Shown here piece by piece: positions 61,548-64,000 of a DNA stretch of 64,000 bases. Origin of the DNA: Membranipora membranacea. Its lineage: Eukaryota; Bryozoa; Gymnolaemata; Cheilostomatida; Membraniporidae. A model generated the notes under the pieces. That model was given only the letters and a program-made list of their open reading frames with translations, made no database searches and was not told where the DNA came from. The stretch spans positions 2,418,001-2,482,000 of the forward strand of contig OU612075.1 in the NCBI GenBank assembly GCA_914767715.1. Reading direction: 5' to 3'. Each line of letters starts with the position of its first letter. Positions within the stretch are counted from its first letter, which is position 1. Position numbers and translations under genes: made by a program.

Positions 61548-62534
61548 ATGAAGTGTGTCATCGCTCTCACCGCCATCATTGCCATCGCCGCCGCTGCCGG
61601 GTAAGTTGGCTGTTTTACACTCCTTATTCGATAATCAGAAGTTTTACATTATTTCATACATTTTTGAACCACGGTGTCATTGTTATAATGCATATTTCCT
61701 TCACTGTCAGTCAATTATCAATGCAAAGAAAATGCAAGGTTTTGGGTTGCTGGAAAATTGTAGTCTTGAGAAAAAAGTCAAACTAGTCATGTACTTATTC
61801 TTATTCCCCTTTGGCTGCCCTAATTTGATTGAGGGGGGGGGACAATTAATAACAGTAAAAAATACAAGGCTAATATTGACCTTTTGAACTCTTGTTACAG
61901 TTACGACAGCAGCTCCAGCAGCGCCTCCTACGAGGTCGCCAAGTCCGCCTACGGAGTTTACAACCGTGGATACGGATACAACAACGGATACAACAAGGGA
62001 TACGGACTCTACAACCGTGGATACAACGGCTACAACAAGGGATACGGACTCTACAACCGCGGATACGGATACGGACGTCGTGCTGCTTACCCAGCCAAGA
62101 AGGTCGTTGCCAGCGGAAGCTACAGCGTTGAGTACACCAACAAGTACGGACAGGACAAGTCTGCCAGCCACTCCTACGAGGTCACCAGAACCGTCGGAGC
62201 TTACAACCGCGGATACGGATATGGAGCTTACAACCGCGGATACGGACGTCGCACCGCCGGATACGGATATAACCGCAAGAGCTGTAAGTAGATTTAGTAT
62301 TACCAGGTACTGTAATGTCTAATAAATTGCGCATTAAAATTAGAAAACTCAGCTATAACCTTGACAGTGTGTTAGCTTTCTCCAGTAAAAACCAAAATGT
62401 CTAGTCTTCTTGCACATATTTATTATTCCTGATGCGAGGAAACTGTTACTTGGTCTGTTTCTGGCCTGAATAATCTTATTATTTACTACAATCATTGATT
62501 TTTACTATTTTTATTTGCAGACGGACTTTATTAG
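61548..62534 (+). CDS. GY5: secreted Gly/Tyr/Asn-rich repeat protein
   Basis: Intact Y counterpart of GY2. Coding exons 61548-61600, 61901-62283 and 62521-62534; 149 aa. Signal peptide MKCVIALTAIIAIAAAAG. The repeat exon has the same order as GY2: DSSSSSASYEV, YNRGYGYNNG, two YNKGYGLYNRG units, GRRAAYPAKKVVASG, the SVEYTNKYGQDKS block, then YNRGYGYGAYNRGYGRR. It is two residues shorter than GY2, within the last repeat. The 14-nt last exon gives KSYGLY. Reading through the last donor gives KSCK-stop. AATAAA at 62669. Few cysteines and many tyrosines suggest a structural, possibly tyrosine-crosslinked, extracellular protein. That is inference. Confidence 0.82.
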
Positions 62535-63680
62535 GCCCTAACACTGATCTCACAACACGGTGATGGTACAGCTTATTGACACCGAAGATTCCTAAGAGAT
62601 TAATTCAAATATTTATGTTATGAGTTCTTCTTTGCAAAATCTTTTGTGACTTTTTCTTGTTTTTATTCAATAAATTTACTATCAATCCTCTATCCTGAAT
62701 GCTCATTCTCTAAAAGATCAAAATCAAGACCTTCTTGCTGTAGGGCAGGCTGTGCAATATAAAATGTGCGTTTTGTGGAATTGTCACAAAACTCAGATCT
62801 TGGATACTCCAAATAATGGCTCATATTAAAGAGAAAATCTGATCTAGTAATCTAACGGAAAAATTTGACTGAAAATCTGCAGTGTTAATGCACTTTCAAT
62901 ACTTACTCCACTGAAGATATAGTAGTACTGGGATATTATTACATTTATCATAAAGATTTTGATAGCTGTGTTTTTGGGGTTGCTATCCTCCTGCTCCCAA
63001 ATCAAAACAGCTCAGAAACACAATCTTAACTTTCGGGATATCGAACTGAACCATCCTGCTAGACTTGATAGATACATAATAAGCACACATTTTTTTCATC
63101 TCATGGTCTTGCAAATCTTAGCAAAACTTAGCATTGGTGGCTGTGTTGATTTAAAGTAGAAGACAACACTAAATACGTATCAAGATACAATTAACCTTCA
63201 CCAGTAGGCAACATACTCAAGACTGAGATGACTGTTTATATATTAAGATCGACACAACAAAAGATAACTGCCTCGATTCTAGAGAAAAAAATTTTATACA
63301 TCATTTTTTCCAATAATATATTATTTATTTGGAGAGTACGGGTATTTGTGTTGCTGAAACAAAATGGTGGAAGAAAGTTTGTTATTGAAATAATTCAAAT
63401 TTTCAAATTTCACCTATATTTATAACATCCTAATTTAGAAGGAGTACATCGTTACGCATCGAATATCAAAAAATAACTTTTGTGGTTACTGTCTAAAAGC
63501 ACTTGTTTGAAGGCTTCCAGTTTGTGTTACATATGCACTAACTGAAGCTGTGATTCAATCTACACTGTTTCTCAACTGATTTCCAGGCTCAGCGTGTTGC
63601 AGTTTTAAAGCTATAGTTGCGCCTCCCCATACTTGGTATCATATTGAAGGTCTCAGTCTAATTAAGAGCACCATGGCAAC
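62535..63680. other. 3' flank of GY5 to the end of duplication Y
   Basis: GY5 3' UTR, then AT-rich sequence collinear with 34908-36039. No further gene recognised. Confidence 0.5.
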
Positions 63681-64000
63681 CTTTCAAATAGCCTATGGAC
63701 ACAGTTGAACCCATTAGCTTCATTAAAATGAAAGTCTTCTCAACTTTTCTTAACCACAAAGGTTGACTCATCTTTTTCTCTCCAGAACATATAAATAGGT
63801 GTGAAAAATAAATGCTCAAATTTCAATTCATGGTGCCCTGAAGTTGGGGAAAATCTTTGAGAAATATGTATGTTTGTAATGATAATTGGCATTTGAATCG
63901 CCATATTCTTTTATATCCAAGCAAATATCACAATCTCCAAAGCGCTACTATAGCTTTAGGTTTTTAAACATTGCAAGGGTCGCTGGCATTTGATCATTAA
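63681..64000. other. Right edge, unique sequence
   Basis: Diverges from the X flank after GAGCACCA. No feature recognised. Confidence 0.4.

Larger units (their letters stand above)
48146..63680. repeat. Segmental duplication, copy Y
   Basis: Collinear with 7918-36039. It contains GY4(-), TRIM-Y(+) and GY5(+). It lacks the LTR element, the 5.5-kb TIR element and the 2-kb insertion of X, and has its own insertions at about 48890-49587 and 53110-53583. Confidence 0.9.

Overview
This is a window of nuclear DNA from an invertebrate animal, not a prokaryote. The genes are split by GT-AG introns and have TATA boxes and AATAAA signals. Much of the sequence is AT-rich, repeat-laden intergenic DNA. 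Clustered TRIM-type RING/B-box genes and a secreted Gly/Tyr-rich repeat family would fit a lophotrochozoan such as a mollusc, but that placement is inference.

Layout. (1) Bases 1-7918 hold two direct copies of a ~3-3.4 kb unit with no convincing gene, plus an inverted partial copy and a LINE relic between them. (2) A large segmental duplication has copy X at 7918-36039 and copy Y at 48146-63680. Each copy has the order Gly/Tyr gene (minus), TRIM gene (plus), Gly/Tyr gene (plus). (3) A third, more diverged block lies between them (36040-48145), with an orphan TRIM exon, one Gly/Tyr gene (plus) and one TRIM gene (minus).

X and Y act as before/after pictures of each other, so insertions can be called from empty sites inside the window. 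X carries a Ty3/Gypsy LTR retrotransposon (11219-16222; 276-bp LTRs that read as identical; ACATT target duplication) and, 14 bp further on, a 5,489-bp element with long terminal inverted repeats (16237-21725). The Y counterpart near 50000-50020 lacks both. Y carries a 474-bp solo-LTR-like insertion (53110-53583) that X lacks.

Genes. Three TRIM genes (25321-30372 +, 42179-47990 -, 53873-58529 +) reconstruct as eight exons, each 1,869 nt of CDS (622 aa): RING, B-box1, B-box2, coiled coil, C-terminal propeller-like region. Five Gly/Tyr-rich genes share a three-coding-exon plan, with a signal-peptide exon, a repeat exon and a 14-nt last exon. Three are intact (33908-34907, 39366-40278, 61548-62534). 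The two minus-strand members (21813-22680, 50096-50784) are broken by different lesions. I see no CRISPR, no rRNA and no convincing functional tRNA.

The TRIM proteins are probably intracellular RING E3 ligases. The Gly/Tyr proteins are probably secreted structural proteins. They travel together in the duplication, but nothing here shows that they work together.
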